Positions 23,113 to 33,690 of a stretch of 64,000 bases of DNA are shown here, one piece after another. This DNA comes from Cristatella mucedo (Eukaryota; Bryozoa; Phylactolaemata; Cristatellidae), in contig WPIO01000021.1 of the NCBI GenBank assembly GCA_009760855.2, positions 1,518,501 to 1,582,500 of the forward strand. The letters are read 5' to 3'. The notes beneath the pieces were generated by a model. The model was not told the DNA's origin. It searched no databases and worked only from the letters and a program-made list of their open reading frames with translations. A program made the translations under genes and the position numbers. Position 1 is the stretch's first letter; the number at the start of each line of letters is the position of its first letter.

Positions 23113-23250
23113 TTCTAATTTATTTGCATAGCGCCCTAAGAGGACTTGGTCTCTGTTCAGGCGCTTTACATACGTCATGGGGCTCGAGCCCGCGACCTTA
23201 GCCTGCCCTTGGTTGGGATGAGCACCTAAACCACTGGGCCAAACCTGTGT
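23113..23250 (-). mobile_element. SINE1 copy (tRNA-derived, LINE-A-type tail)
   Basis: Read on the minus strand, this starts with an A-box-like TGGCCCAGTGG (23,231-23,241) and has a B-box-like GGCTCGAGCC (23,181-23,190), the internal RNA polymerase III promoter layout of a tRNA-derived SINE. Its 3' end, ATGTAAAGCGCC ... AGGGCGCTATGC, repeats the hairpin at the end of LINE-A. Other copies are at 46,232-46,362 and 51,666-51,803. Confidence 0.72.
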
Positions 23251-23259
23251 TCTGACAGG

Positions 23260-24107
23260 CAGTGAGCTTCGAGACATGGTGACGAAGCCAGACGAATTCT
23301 TTAGTGCACGTGGCAGGGAGCACCATCAAAGCTAGTGAGACTAAATTCGGTTGGAGGTCCACAAAAGTGACGTCGCGAACGGTGTCATGCTGCCTAATCA
23401 GCAACGCAGGACTTCGTCACAAGGCACTGTCACACTTCTCAGGCTTGCTCATGGGCTGCAAGCGTGTGCATGACATGCATTGAACGACTGGAGGGCTGCA
23501 GCAGCAGCGATTGCCCGAAGATTGCTAAGCGACGCCAGCGATTGCTCAGCAACGTCACCAGAAGCTAGAGAGGCTTCGCCAGCTTCGTAGTCACCCTCTT
23601 GCCCACAGGCTGCGTTTTCAAACGAGGGAAGTCTCAACTCGAGCATTTATTAGTGGCAAACTGTCGCTGCCAGCTAACTCCAATTGCCAGCACTACCAGG
23701 AGGCGTCTTATCGGGGCTCACAGGAGCCCAGTGCTCACAAATCAGACCTGCTGTTGACTAGCACCAGTAGTGAAATTTTTCCACAGGACTCGTGCTCACC
23801 AAGCCAGGCTGCAGTCATTCTATTTGGCAGCCTCCCTCTCCCCAAACGCACAATCCCCTGCCCCTCCCCCCGGCAGACTCCATCAGCTGGTGGCTCCCTT
23901 GAGAAACCTCTTGCCACGGGTGTGGCAGCGATAGACATTGTGCCTGCAGGCTCATGCACCCACTGGCCCAAGGGCCGTTGCCCAGAGGCACTCTTCAAGA
24001 CCCAGGTCAGTCCAGCTGCAGACAATCCGTCAGTTCCCACTGCAATCCGACGGTACTTACTAATTGCTCTTCAGCAGCTATATAATGAAGCTGCTGAATC
24101 TGTTGAA
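23260..24107. other. GC-rich sequence without a recognisable gene
   Basis: Several overlapping open frames of 65-121 codons exist on both strands (for example 23,754-24,119 plus and 23,735-24,040 minus). They overlap each other, show no known domain and follow from GC richness. It may be a GC-rich retroelement body, because it ends directly in a LINE-A-type tail at 24,108. No gene is called. Confidence 0.3.
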
Positions 24108-24187
24108 GATCAAATGTAAAGCGCCTAGAAAGAGATTAAGTTCTCTGAGGGCGCTTTATCAAGTGCAATATTATTATTATTATTATT
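24108..24187 (+). mobile_element. LINE-A-type 3' tail (hairpin plus ATT repeat)
   Basis: AAATGTAAAGCGCCTAGAAA through GGGCGCTTTATCAAGTGC, then (ATT)n. It is one of the cleanest copies of the tail. The outer stem AAAGCGCC pairs with GGGCGCTTT and an inner AGAGA pairs with TCTCT. Sequence to its left does not match LINE-A, so either the copy is truncated to its tail or a different retroelement carries the tail. Confidence 0.75.
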
Positions 24188-25080
24188 AGATCTTTCAATT
24201 TAATCGGGCCCAGGCAGCTAGCTCATTGCCATTCACCAACTGGGAACCAGCACTTGCAGTGTCGCCAGCTGTCGTGGGCAGCTGGGGCCCGGCCCCTACT
24301 TCCCCCAACGCCGGGGTACCAGATCCTCGACAGCTGCGACAGGCATATCGACAGCTAGCAGTTTTGCTAGCTACAGCAATGCCAAGCTACTTTAAAGGCA
24401 ACCACTTCGGTCAAGCCACAAGCAAGTGAGAGGCCAGGCAGCCAGCTCGAGAAGCAGCACTAACAGGCAGTTGGCAGGCGACTGTACCTTAAGGCCTACA
24501 GGTGCATGCGTCGACAGGGCGAAACTTTCCACAAACGAAACAGCGGAACACACGGATGCCACAGAAACAGCCCCTGTCGGCTTGAAGAGCAGCCACAGCA
24601 CTGTGAGCTAGGCACAGCCCTGGGCAAGGCTGTGGCAGGCAGCAGCCACAGCACCACCACTACCGTCCTTACTGACAAAGCCATGCGAGTAGCTGGCCGA
24701 GCACTGATCGAGAGATCGCTGATTCAAGCATGGCACCTCAATGCATTGCATACTGCCACGATGCTGTTTAATGTGCCAAAAAAAGTCCTCTGACCCTGCA
24801 TCCAGTCAGCCTGCTTAGGTACCGAGCAAATCAGGCTTGGTGATCATAATCAAACAGCAAGCATGCCGGCAGCTGATTTCTCGTGCCCTGGGTTACATTA
24901 GCATTAAAAGTAGGTCGCACAGTCAGAGATTCACTGCAGTCGAGTGGCTAGGGCCAAAGCTGCTGCACGAGGGGCCGGGCAGGCAGTGCAAAAACTGCAG
25001 CCGACAGAGTTGGGAGGTCTGCACTCGGCTGCACGGCCGAGCCCCTGGCACATGCAGATCGCAGGCTTACGCTCTATTGA
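24188..25080. other. GC-rich, CAG/CTG-rich sequence without a gene
   Basis: Many GCAGC/GCTGC and CAGCTG runs, overlapping open frames on both strands, no known domain, no splice-supported exon. I see nothing assignable. The composition is like that of 23.3-24.1 kb and of the elongase upstream region. Confidence 0.3.
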
Positions 25081-25233
25081 GAGCCGAGAAGGAGTCGTCC
25101 GACTCAAGCTGATCAGACTTTGTCCGACTACTCGAGCTGAGAAGGAGTCGTCCGGCTCGACCTGAGAAGAAGTCGTGCGACTCGAGCTGAGAAGAAGTCG
25201 TGCGACTCGAGCTGAGATGAAGTCGTGCGACTT
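25081..25233. repeat. 25-bp tandem repeat, about six units
   Basis: Unit GAGCTGAGAAGAAGTCGTGC plus GACTC. Four well-kept units lie at 25,134-25,158, 25,159-25,183, 25,184-25,208 and 25,209-25,233, with two more diverged units at 25,081-25,133. Each unit contains a short inverted repeat AGTCG-TG-CGACT. A period of 25 is not a multiple of 3, so it is not a protein repeat. It lies about 350 bp beyond the 3' end of the first elongase gene. Confidence 0.8.
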
Positions 25234-25584
25234 GGGCTCGACTGACCCCTGATAGGCAGAGCTTGCTAGCCTGAGTAGGCCGGGCTAGCCGGCACGTTCC
25301 GAGAAATCCCAACAACCAACCACAGCTCCACCAGCTGAAGCTGTCAGCGCAGGACAGGCCAGAGCCGTCCTAGCCCAGCGCGCCTGCCCGACGCCGGCGG
25401 CGGCCGACTTCCGCTCTCCGACGCCGGAGAGGCCGGTGCAGCCAAGGCTAAGCAAGCACGCACTAGTCCTGCAACACGTACCGCCGGCTCGAGCTCCAGC
25501 CCGTCGACGCCCAGCTCGCCCCAGGCAGAACAGGCGGGCAGGCCGAAGCCGTCGGAAGGTAGGTCGGATGTCTCGGCCCGGCTT
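25234..25584. other. Intergenic / probable 3' flank of the elongase gene
   Basis: GC-rich sequence between the 25-bp repeat and the elongase stop codon. It would hold the elongase 3' UTR, but no AATAAA or ATTAAA is evident on the minus strand here. A 67-codon plus-strand frame (25,436-25,639) is low-complexity Arg/Pro-rich and not credible. Confidence 0.35.
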
Positions 25585-26388
25585 TCACTCTAGCTTCTTG
25601 GCAGCGTCAGCCGTCGGCGCCGCCACGTACGACTCGTAGAAGAACTTGGAGAAGAGCACGAAGTAGCTGAGGTACATCAGGCTCGAGTAGTAGAGGTTCT
25701 CTGCCGTCTGGTCGCACGCTCGCCCGCTGCCCTTGACGTAGAACACGTAGACGTTCAGTGAGCAGCCGAACACCATCTGCGTCAGCTGCAGGACGGTGAC
25801 GATCATTTTCAGCCACTGCGGCAGCCGGTACTTGAGCGACCGGAGGGCGTAGTACGAGTACATGACGGCATGCACGAAGTAGTTGATCCCGGCGAACCAG
25901 AGGCCGGGCGCGGTGGCCTCGACGTAGCTGAACCAGACGTACACCATGACGGAGACGTGGTGGTACCAGTGGAGCAGCGTCAGCGGCTGCTTGCGAAGCA
26001 CGATGAACGCTGTATCGCCAAACTCGACCACCTTGGACAGGACGAACGCGGCTGCCCAGAACCCGATCACCTCGTTTTTCAGGTAGTGACTGGCGCAGAT
26101 CGAGTGGTAGAGACCGCGGCTGTAGACCATATGGCTCACCTCGGGCCACGTGCGCCACGTGCCGATCAGGCTGAACAGGGCGAGCAGAAGGTTCCAGGCT
26201 GCCAGCGGCCGCGACAGGCCGAAGCGCTGCCGGCTCTCCATGAACCACTGCCCGGCGAATATCACTGCCACGTACCCGGCCGAGTAGGCGAAGCTGTGGT
26301 AGAGCCAGTTCGCCTTCATCCAGCGCTGGAAGTCCGCCTCGGGCCACTCCTTCTCGAAAGCGTACACGTGCGATCCGTTTTTCTCCAT
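25585..26388 (-). CDS. ELOVL6-type very-long-chain fatty acid elongase, copy 1 (intronless)
   Basis: 267 codons, complete, without introns. The ELOVL family catalyses the condensing step of acyl-CoA elongation with malonyl-CoA in the ER membrane; ELOVL6 types extend C12-C16 saturated and monounsaturated acyl-CoAs. All family motifs are present: KVVEFGDT (residues 119-126), the catalytic histidine box HWYHH (140-144), NYFVHAVMYSYY (169-180) and TVLQLTQ (198-204). There are about seven hydrophobic segments. The last four residues, KKLE, fit the KKXX ER-retrieval signal. Length matches the family (about 265-300). The start is supported by A at -3 and G at +4 and by alignment with copy 2. Third codon positions are almost all G/C, unlike copy 2. 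Vertebrate ELOVL6 genes have introns, so the intronless form suggests retroposition or intron loss before duplication. The ELOVL6-versus-ELOVL3 split cannot be settled here. Confidence 0.95.
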   Translation of the reverse strand: MEKNGSHVYAFEKEWPEADFQRWMKANWLYHSFAYSAGYVAVIFAGQWFMESRQRFGLSRPLAAWNLLLALFSLIGTWRTWPEVSHMVYSRGLYHSICASHYLKNEVIGFWAAAFVLSKVVEFGDTAFIVLRKQPLTLLHWYHHVSVMVYVWFSYVEATAPGLWFAGINYFVHAVMYSYYALRSLKYRLPQWLKMIVTVLQLTQMVFGCSLNVYVFYVKGSGRACDQTAENLYYSSLMYLSYFVLFSKFFYESYVAAPTADAAKKLE

Positions 26389-27060
26389 GCTGCTCTGCCG
26401 GCCAAGGACAGACTGGGCCGCGTGCGCACGCCGGCGGCCGGTCGAGTCGAGAGGAGGTACGCTTCCGCAAAAACGCAGCGGTCACGCCACGGCCCGTCGG
26501 GCGTGACTAATCCACCGAGCCCGCCCGCCAGCCAGCTGGTGGGCGGGCTGGGGCTGCGGTGAGGTAGGGGTGTGGCGGTGCAGTGCACGGTCCGACGTTC
26601 TCGCGAGCGATCTGCACCGGTCTGGGAATCGCCCGCGGCCGCCGGACGATTGAGCAGCGGAGCGCTGAGAGGGATCTCGCGCCAGCGAGGAGCAGGCGCA
26701 GCTCGAAGCTCGTAGGCGCCGCCGTAAGCTCGTACGAGCCGGCGGCGTCTTCGCCGAGTTCGCTTGCTGCGACTATTAGCCCCGCTGCATGCGTGAAAAA
26801 GCAGCTCCGCGCCACGCAGGCGGCTTCGACTACGGCGTGGCTGGTGGACAGTGCAGAAGCAGAGCGACCTCGAGGGACGCGACCGTGAGCAACTGGCGGT
26901 CGCAGCCTCCGCGAAATACTTTCGGCGTCCAAGGCCGCCGCCGCCCGCCTCGGCTACCTGGGCTCACGAGCGTTCCGGCTTTGCGGCGATGGCTTTGAGG
27001 CGTCTCGCTTGCAGGTGCGCCCTTTGCTGTTTGCTCAGCAACTAAAACAGTCGCACCCTC
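26389..27060 (-). promoter_or_regulatory. GC-rich upstream region of elongase copy 1 (likely CpG-rich promoter/5' UTR)
   Basis: Directly upstream of the elongase start (minus strand), about 670 bp are very rich in G+C and in CpG dinucleotides (CGCGAGCG, GCCGGACG, GGCGGCGTC). GC content drops sharply after 27,060. This is what a CpG-rich promoter with 5' UTR looks like. No TATA box is evident. Overlapping open frames here on both strands come from composition. Inference from base composition and position only. Confidence 0.4.
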
Positions 27061-27478
27061 CATAAACGTAAGCTTCTAGCTCGGCAGTAGTTTAGGATGG
27101 GTCGCCTGTCCACTGATGCTCCCTAGATGAGTGTGGCAGTCTGCCCAAGAGCCTGACGCCGCCGCATTGAGTTCGTCAAACTCGGTACGATAAAGAGGGA
27201 AACGAGAGGGAAAAACGAGAGGGAAAGCTTCATCTCTCGGCTGCTTAAATTTCGTCGGTGACGTGAAGTCCTTCTTCAAAGTTTCATATCGTTTCATCGC
27301 GGGGCATCGCCGGCGCCGCTCTGCGACAGCTCTTTCACTGTTAAGCATACAACAAGCTGCTGTACCGACGCCTCGATCTCTAGCTGCTTTCAAGCACTTC
27401 AAACTCTCTCGACTCCCTTGCTGCATGTATAGCAAAAGACATTCTTTAAATACATACATAAGCAATATATCCCCTGTT
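27061..27478. other. No feature recognised
   Basis: About 420 bp between the GC-rich block and the first microsatellite. A minus-strand 129-codon frame (27,076-27,465) exists but shows no domain, motif or low-stop bias beyond chance. Confidence 0.3.
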
Positions 27479-27509
<31 letters not shown>

Positions 27510-27543
27510 ATATATATATATATATATTTATATACATATATAG

Positions 27544-27575
<32 letters not shown>
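27479..27575. repeat. (TA)n/(TG)n compound microsatellite
   Basis: TATATA runs from 27,479 to about 27,545 interrupted by TGTGTG, followed by a GT run ending near 27,575. Pure simple-sequence DNA. Confidence 0.95.
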
Positions 27576-27715
27576 ATTTACTGCGGCGGAGCCAAAGGGT
27601 GCGTGTTGCATATGCCAACCCTACAGGAGGGCAGTGAACTGGACTGCTCCTTTCCCTACGATTCCGATTGCCACCAAAGACGAAATTAGGTCAATTCGTA
27701 GAGCAATTGCACACG

Positions 27716-27747
27716 AACACACACACACAAACACATCTATATATGTG

Positions 27748-27806
<59 letters not shown>
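27716..27806. repeat. (CA)n and (TA)n microsatellite
   Basis: CACACACACA at 27,716-27,735, a mixed TATATG stretch, then uninterrupted TA dinucleotides from about 27,752 to 27,806. Confidence 0.95.
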
Positions 27807-27808
<2 letters not shown>

Positions 27809-28169
27809 TCATCTGTAACTTCTTCAAAATCTATAACGGCGAAGCTGTTTTAGGCTAGAGAATTCTCTTACGGGTCACTCAAAGCCTAGGCGGCCGTCGG
27901 GGGGGGGGTGGGAGCTTAAGTTAGGCCGAAGACTTCATCTCGCCCAACAATGAGTAAGTAAGAAGTACGGGCGAACCTAGTGCTACTCGGAAAGTTGAAA
28001 GCCTAACGCCAAAAAATAGGTTTGGCCAGCATATCTCGTGTGGCCGAGGCTCGCATTTCGGTTGCCCCATTCCAAAGTTAACTTTACCTCGATGGCTCAT
28101 TAGCTCCACACTCAAGTCTGCCTGCTATGTAATCCATTGTAGTCCATTAGTGTAATATCGTGAAGGTTT
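27807..28169. other. No feature recognised
   Basis: About 360 bp containing a 10-base G run near 27,899-27,908. No gene or known repeat family. Confidence 0.3.
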
Positions 28170-28600
28170 ATGCTTGCTTAGATAAGAATGAAACGGCCAA
28201 AATGGTCTCTATATTTCTTTTACTTCATCTAGACATCTGTCATTAAACGCTTTCGCAGCTCGTGCTTCCTCTGCAATGACATACTTAAATGGAGTGAAAA
28301 AGCCGTGCTCCTAGACTCGTCTGTCGCGAACGTCGACGCTTGCCATATTACACATTCAGTCACCGACCTATACTGGTCCTTCTTCTATTAGAGGCTCCGC
28401 TTCATTATCTCGTCACTCACGTTCATTCACTGCCCTGCTCCAACTCACCAAACTGAAAGATTTACTGCGTAGAAATCTCATCCTAGCATCCCTCGTTTGA
28501 CCCAAGTCTGTTAGGTATGCCTCTCGGTAAATGCAAATCCATCGGAAATCGTGCCTTTAGTTTGTATGTTCCCAAAGCCTTGAAATATATGTAAGCGCTT
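28170..28600 (+). mobile_element. Old LINE-A fragment, strongly diverged
   Basis: It follows LINE-A plus-strand coding order: GCTTAGATAAGAATGAAACG (compare GTTTAGATAAGGATAC in better copies), then CTGTCGCGAACGTCGACGCT, the CACCGACCTATACTGG segment, and CCCAAAGCCTTGAAAT near 28,570. Many substitutions and indels, no open frame. Confidence 0.6.
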
Positions 28601-29174
28601 AGCACAATCTAGGCTATAATTTTTAGCCAGATAGCGCACAGTTGTAGCTGTGCCCATCCTTCACTCCGTTCAAGCCAGACAAACTCTCAACTTCTTTGCT
28701 GTATGTATTGCTGACATTCATTCGCGAATCATAGCAAATATTTTAAAATTCGATGACAATAAACTAACTAATTACTTATGAATAAAATAGTGTTAGTCAG
28801 ATAATGGAAAACCTAACTTTTAAAATGGGCTTGGCGGGCATACCTCATGTGGCCTCTGAAGTTATCTTGGTGCGCTCCAAAATGTGAATCTTTTCGCTAG
28901 ATGACCACAGCTCAAGTAAATTAATGGCTCAATCAAAGACACCGGTATCCAGTGAATTTATTTCTGAAATCGGGATTCTGACAACGTTAGATTTGTGAGG
29001 CCACTGCTGCTGAGAGGCTAATGCTTGTGTCGGAAGTGATCATGAAATGGCAATAGTTTCTTAGACTTGCCAAAACATTCGGTAAATTTAAGAAATTCTT
29101 GTGCATTTTGCATTTGATAACTCTATCACGATTTTGAATCTCATTTTGGCAAGACTACGCTTCAGTTCTTCGGC
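28601..29174. other. No feature recognised
   Basis: AT-rich sequence between an old LINE fragment and the CT microsatellite. No gene, no repeat that I can match inside the window. Confidence 0.3.
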
Positions 29175-29269
29175 AGCTCTCTCTCTCTCTCTCTCTTGCT
29201 TTGTCTTTCTCCTCTCTTTCTCTCCCCCTCCTTCTCTCTCTCTCTCTATCGCTCGCTCTCTCTCCCTCC

Positions 29270-29314
<45 letters not shown>

Positions 29315-29440
29315 GATCTCTCTCTCTCTCACACTTTGTCTCTCTCCTCTCTTTATCTCCCTCCCATTCTCTCTCTCTCTCTCTCTTTCGATCTCTCTCT
29401 CTCTCGCTTTGTCTCTCTCCTCTCTTTCTCTCCCTCTCAT

Positions 29441-29503
<63 letters not shown>

Positions 29504-29572
29504 CTCTCTCTCTCTCTCCCTCCCATTCTCTCTCTCTTTCGATCTCTCTCTCCCTCTTTCTCTCTCTCTGGC
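29175..29572. repeat. (CT)n microsatellite, ~400 bp, with higher-order structure
   Basis: Almost pure pyrimidine on the plus strand. Blocks of CT repeats are separated by recurring interruptions (TTTCGATCTC at several places, TTTGTCTCTCCTCTCTTT and CTCCCTCCCATTC), so longer units have been duplicated in tandem. The long Ser/Leu-rich open frames over it are artefacts of the repeat. Confidence 0.95.
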
Positions 29573-31430
29573 ACGCGAGCTGCCCTTACGTCATCAATCA
29601 GAGACCTACGATCCGCTTAAACAGCTCTCACAGACTCTAGTTTCAACTCCGTTTTTATTCTTTCCATTTTTTAAATTTTTGGCTGGTTTAAAGATTAGAT
29701 AATTCACATTTAATAATTATTAATTTCAGATTGCACCAAGTGTCGAGAACGTGAATAATGGGAGTAGTAAGATTTCCGAACGAACTGGCTGCACTCAACA
29801 ATAACAAAAAGTGATGGATTATTGAAGAAAAGATCTTTGAAAGTCATTGACAAGGTAAGCTATTAACGTAGCTGTGGGTAAGCACTAATGTTGGTAAATA
29901 TCTAAGCAAGGTTCATTTAATTCAACCTAAAGCAAATACGAAAAGAATGAAATTCGTAGTAGATACATCATTACCAGCGATTCGTAATGGGCTGGTTTTC
30001 ATTGACGCTCATTGAATTTTTTACTATAGAAACACACGCCTCACACAATTTTTTATAAATTGCTATGAAATAAACCGTAAGGCTAATTTCTTGGGTGATG
30101 GCAAATGGCTTTGTTTTTTCTGGGTTTCTTTGGTTGCGATACTTTTTGATCGCCATAGCATTCCAGCAGCCTGTTTTTGCGTTGAGCATTCCATGTGGCA
30201 TTCGACCAGGCTATGTCTCCTGTTGATTGATGAATCACGGCGGTAGGCTAGAATTTGATTTATCGCTTGAGATGGATTTATATTTCGTTAAGCGTTTTGC
30301 AGACTGAGTGCAAATCCTCTTAGTCAAGAAAAACTCTAGCAATAGCTTCGAAACTACAATACAGAGTGGTGGGGATTCGTATGATACAGAAACTTGAGCC
30401 AAAGCCTCCAAGGAACATGTCTGTTTGTTCTTGAAGCATTGCATAAAAGAAACTGTGTGTCTAGATATGTTTAATGCTCGCCACATGTGCCCGCTGTCTA
30501 GTTGGCATACTCGTCAGGGCCCACCTCCCTTTAGGCACAACTTTAACCACCTGAGCTGGCTACGGCTATAGCCTCGCCAGGTCTCATTAAACCTGCTATT
30601 CGTTACGATTGTGCATGCCTAGTATCGCTTCGCTGTTATCGTTCAAATGCACTCTTTGTTGCTGCCACATTTGCTTGGGTTTATTATGAATCGGGTATCT
30701 TCCGTGAAAAGCCCAGACGTAGCAAGGTAGTGGGCTTGGGATGCAAGTAAAGTAGTTCCAGCATTCTCTCGCGCCGTCCTGCTCACTTTCAGTCAAGCTA
30801 TGAATTGGCCTCACTTAGCGTTCGGGAGGTCTTTTACTACAGCCCCATTTTTGGCCAAATTGAAAGTGTGCCAATGGCATTTAAGCTCACTATGCAACAA
30901 GCCCCCTAATATTAGGCAACTTTATTCTTGCCGACACAATTGAACTGCTTGCTTTGATCAAGACTTAGCTTAAATCGACTGCTTGAAATTGAGGAAGAAA
31001 CGAGCGAGAATGGCGGCAGGTGCCTGATCATAAATAAGGCCTTCAAGAAAGCCATGTCTTTCTTTTATACACAGGAAACCGATCAAACCTGGTGATGGAG
31101 CCCCCACCGTCACACGTTCCGTTCTCAGTTTTCGAACGGTTCTCAGTCCCGGAAGCAGACTTTTGAATCTCTCGTTTAGGTCTGTCCTCTATAAACTTGC
31201 CAACGGTGGTTGTCGTCACCGAGGTACCAATTGTTATTCTAATTTCAGATTCTTATCAAGTCATTTAGACTTCATGTGCCATAAACCATTCCATCGTGCT
31301 CTGGTTTAGCCGAGGGGTTAAGATGATCGCCTTTGATGACCGAGTAATGTGCATGTAATTTATTTCCGTCCATTACTTCAAAAAGCCACTGAGGCTAATT
31401 GGGTGTTTGGCAAAGAGTTTTCTATAACTC
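29573..31430. other. No gene recognised; one tRNA-like fragment
   Basis: Unique-looking sequence of about 1.8 kb. No convincing ORF. At about 31,302-31,345 a TTTAGCCGAGGGGTTAAGATG segment resembles the A-box end of a tRNA-derived SINE, but no B-box follows, so it is not called. The rest shows nothing. Confidence 0.3.
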
Positions 31431-32330
31431 ATTTGCATCCTAAGCGGCTTTCGGTACGCATTTGGTAGCCAAGAAACTTTATCTCGTGCAACTAAGAGAA
31501 AGTCAGAAACATAGCTGATTTATGAGGGTGGTTGAGGTAGTGAGCAGCATGGAAGTAGCAGCTCAGGACGGCTGGAAAGGGTGTGCCATAGTCGGCAGTA
31601 GGAGAGTACTGCAGATGTCGTTGCTTAAGAATTTTAGAAGTGAGTTCCACAATCTAGGACCTGCAGCGAAAAAGCTTCTGTCGCCAACGGTCTTTAAGCT
31701 GAGAAATGGAACAGCTAATTTATTGTCTATACAGGACCTGAAGGAACAAGAAGGCTGAAACTGGTGCAGTAGTTCAGGTACGTTTGAAAGAGACAAGAAG
31801 TGGCACGCGCTATGGGTCAGCGTAAAAAATTTACTCTGTAACCGTTAATCAAATGGAAGGCATCAAAGCTTCTTCATCAAAAGAGACACGTGCTCAAACT
31901 TCTAAGATTTTTTAACTGGCCTTTCAGACATATCCATGCTCTACTGCAGTGGCCCAACGTTTTTTTTCGGTAGCCCTGCTAAAATAGAATAGCAAAACTC
32001 TAGCCGAGAAAAAACCGTGGGGCCAGCCAAATGTTGCAATCCACACTGACAGCCCTAATCTAAGATAGGGATCGGACGTGGTGGCTAGCTAAGCAATCGG
32101 TCTTTTTCATTGAACTTTCAAAATGTAGGCAGCTCTCAAAGACGGCACTAAAATACCGAGCACGCTTCGACAGTCGTACAACAGCATCACCTATTAGAAG
32201 AGCGAAGCCTTCTGGTCCAGCTATACGCTTAGGGTGTCCTTTGAGCAGCAATTCAGTTTTATCATCCTTTACTTTAACGAAATTTGCTGAAATCCCGGAT
32301 TTAATATCGGCAAGATAAGCATTAGGTTTA
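31431..32330 (-). mobile_element. LINE-B fragment, 5'-truncated and decayed
   Basis: The sequence CCTAAGCGGCTTTCGGTACG ... near 31,440 starts in the LINE-B 3' UTR and continues through the ORF2 C-terminal domain on the minus strand (RARYFSAVFESCLHF near 32,130-32,180; LLLKGHPKRIAGPEGFALL near 32,200-32,250). It breaks into LINE-A at about 32,336. Several stops and indels. Confidence 0.75.
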
Positions 32331-32335
32331 TCAGT

Positions 32336-33690
32336 TATAATAATAATATTAATTATAATGTAGTTGATAAAGCGCCTTCAGAGAACTTAATCTCATTCTA
32401 GGCGCTTTACATTTGCTGCAAAGGGAAATGCAATTCAATGGTAAGTAAAATCATGCTTGAAAAACAAACAAAATGAATAACATGGTTAGGGGTGACATGC
32501 ACAGGGTCAGCATGCAAATGTGGTTAGTGGCAGCATGCACAGTGTCAGCACGCATAAGCACAACAAGGAAGAATCACAGGGACCCACTAAATGCTGTCCT
32601 AAATAGGTGTGTTTTAAGTTCCTTTTAAATGTGGTCAGGTCAGGGGATGTTCTGATACAGGTCGGGAGGGAGTTCCAGGTTTGGGAGCATGCGAACTAAA
32701 TGCGCGGTCTCCAAAAGATTTAAGGTTTGTACGGGGTATTTCTAGACTTTTGGATTCCAAAAAGCGGGTGGTACGATGCTTAGCCTGATGGGGGAGTATG
32801 TCGGAAAGATAGGCTGGAGCCATAGAATGAAGGGATCTAAAAGTGAGCGACAAAACCTTGAAGTCAATCCGATGCTTGACTGGTAGCCAGTGCAGGATGG
32901 CGAGAAGTGGAGTAATGTGGCAACTGCGACGCTCACGACAGACAACCCTAGCTGCAGAGTTTTGCACCAGCTGCAGTCGCCTGATCGCACATGCTGGTAG
33001 GCCAGTAAGCAGTGAGTTGCAGAAGTCGAGACGAGATGTCACGAATGCATGGACCAACTTGGACGTGGTATCCTTATCTAAACAAGCCCGAAATTTAGCA
33101 ATGTTATGAAGCTGAAAATAGGCGGATTTGACTGTGGAGCTGATATGGTCGTCTAACGAGAGGTCGCTTTGGAATATGACACCTAGATTTCGAGCTGATT
33201 CGACAGGAGATATGCTGGCAGAACCAATTTTGAGAGTCAGCCTTTCCAATCTCTGGATCACACTGGGTTTGCCCATAACTAGTAAATTAGTTTTGTCATC
33301 GTTTAGTTTTAGAAAATTTGCTGCCATCCATGTGCGGATGTCATCAATGCATGCAGGAAGTGAGTTTAGAGAATTTGAGGTGCTCGAAGGCTGGGAGGGA
33401 TCAAAGCAAAAGTACAACTGAGTGTCATCTGCATAGAAGTGAAAGCCTAGATTGTGCTTGGCAATCACATCAGCAAGAGGCAGAGTATAAACCGTAAAAA
33501 AAACCGGACCTAGCACGGAGTCCTGAGGTACCCTATATTTCAGAGGTACCTCGGATGATCTTTGTCCATTCACGTCAATACTCTGGAGTCTCCCACTGAG
33601 ATATGATCTGAACCATTGTAGAGTAGTGCTAGTGATGTCCAGACGAGACGAGAGGCGCTCTAGAAGAACTTTGTGATCGATAGTAAAATG
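32336..33690 (-). mobile_element. LINE-A copy with a long open ORF2 fragment
   Basis: The best LINE-A copy here. The left end is a TAATAAT-type tail and 3' hairpin (32,336-32,412), then 3' UTR. The minus-strand frame 32,635-33,717 is open for 360 codons: RT palm (DHKVLLERL, VPQDSVLGP, catalytic FYADDTQLY), thumb (ANFLKLNDDKTNLLVMGKPS) and C-terminal domain ([27 protein letters not shown]). The usual VPQGSVLGP has Gly to Asp. The 5' end (endonuclease and most of the palm) is missing. Few changes suggest recent insertion. Confidence 0.88.

Noticed and set aside
25081-25233. Repeat array that could be mistaken for a CRISPR
   Set aside because: Units are directly adjacent without spacers, and the window is animal DNA.
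25607-26562. Long open frames overlapping elongase copy 1 in other frames (292 codons minus, 230 codons plus)
   Set aside because: They arise from the high GC content of the elongase gene. The frame with the ELOVL motifs is clearly the real one.
29101-29702. Three long Ser/Leu-rich plus-strand open frames (up to 179 codons)
   Set aside because: They are translations of a CT microsatellite in all frames; simple repeats without stop codons give such frames automatically.
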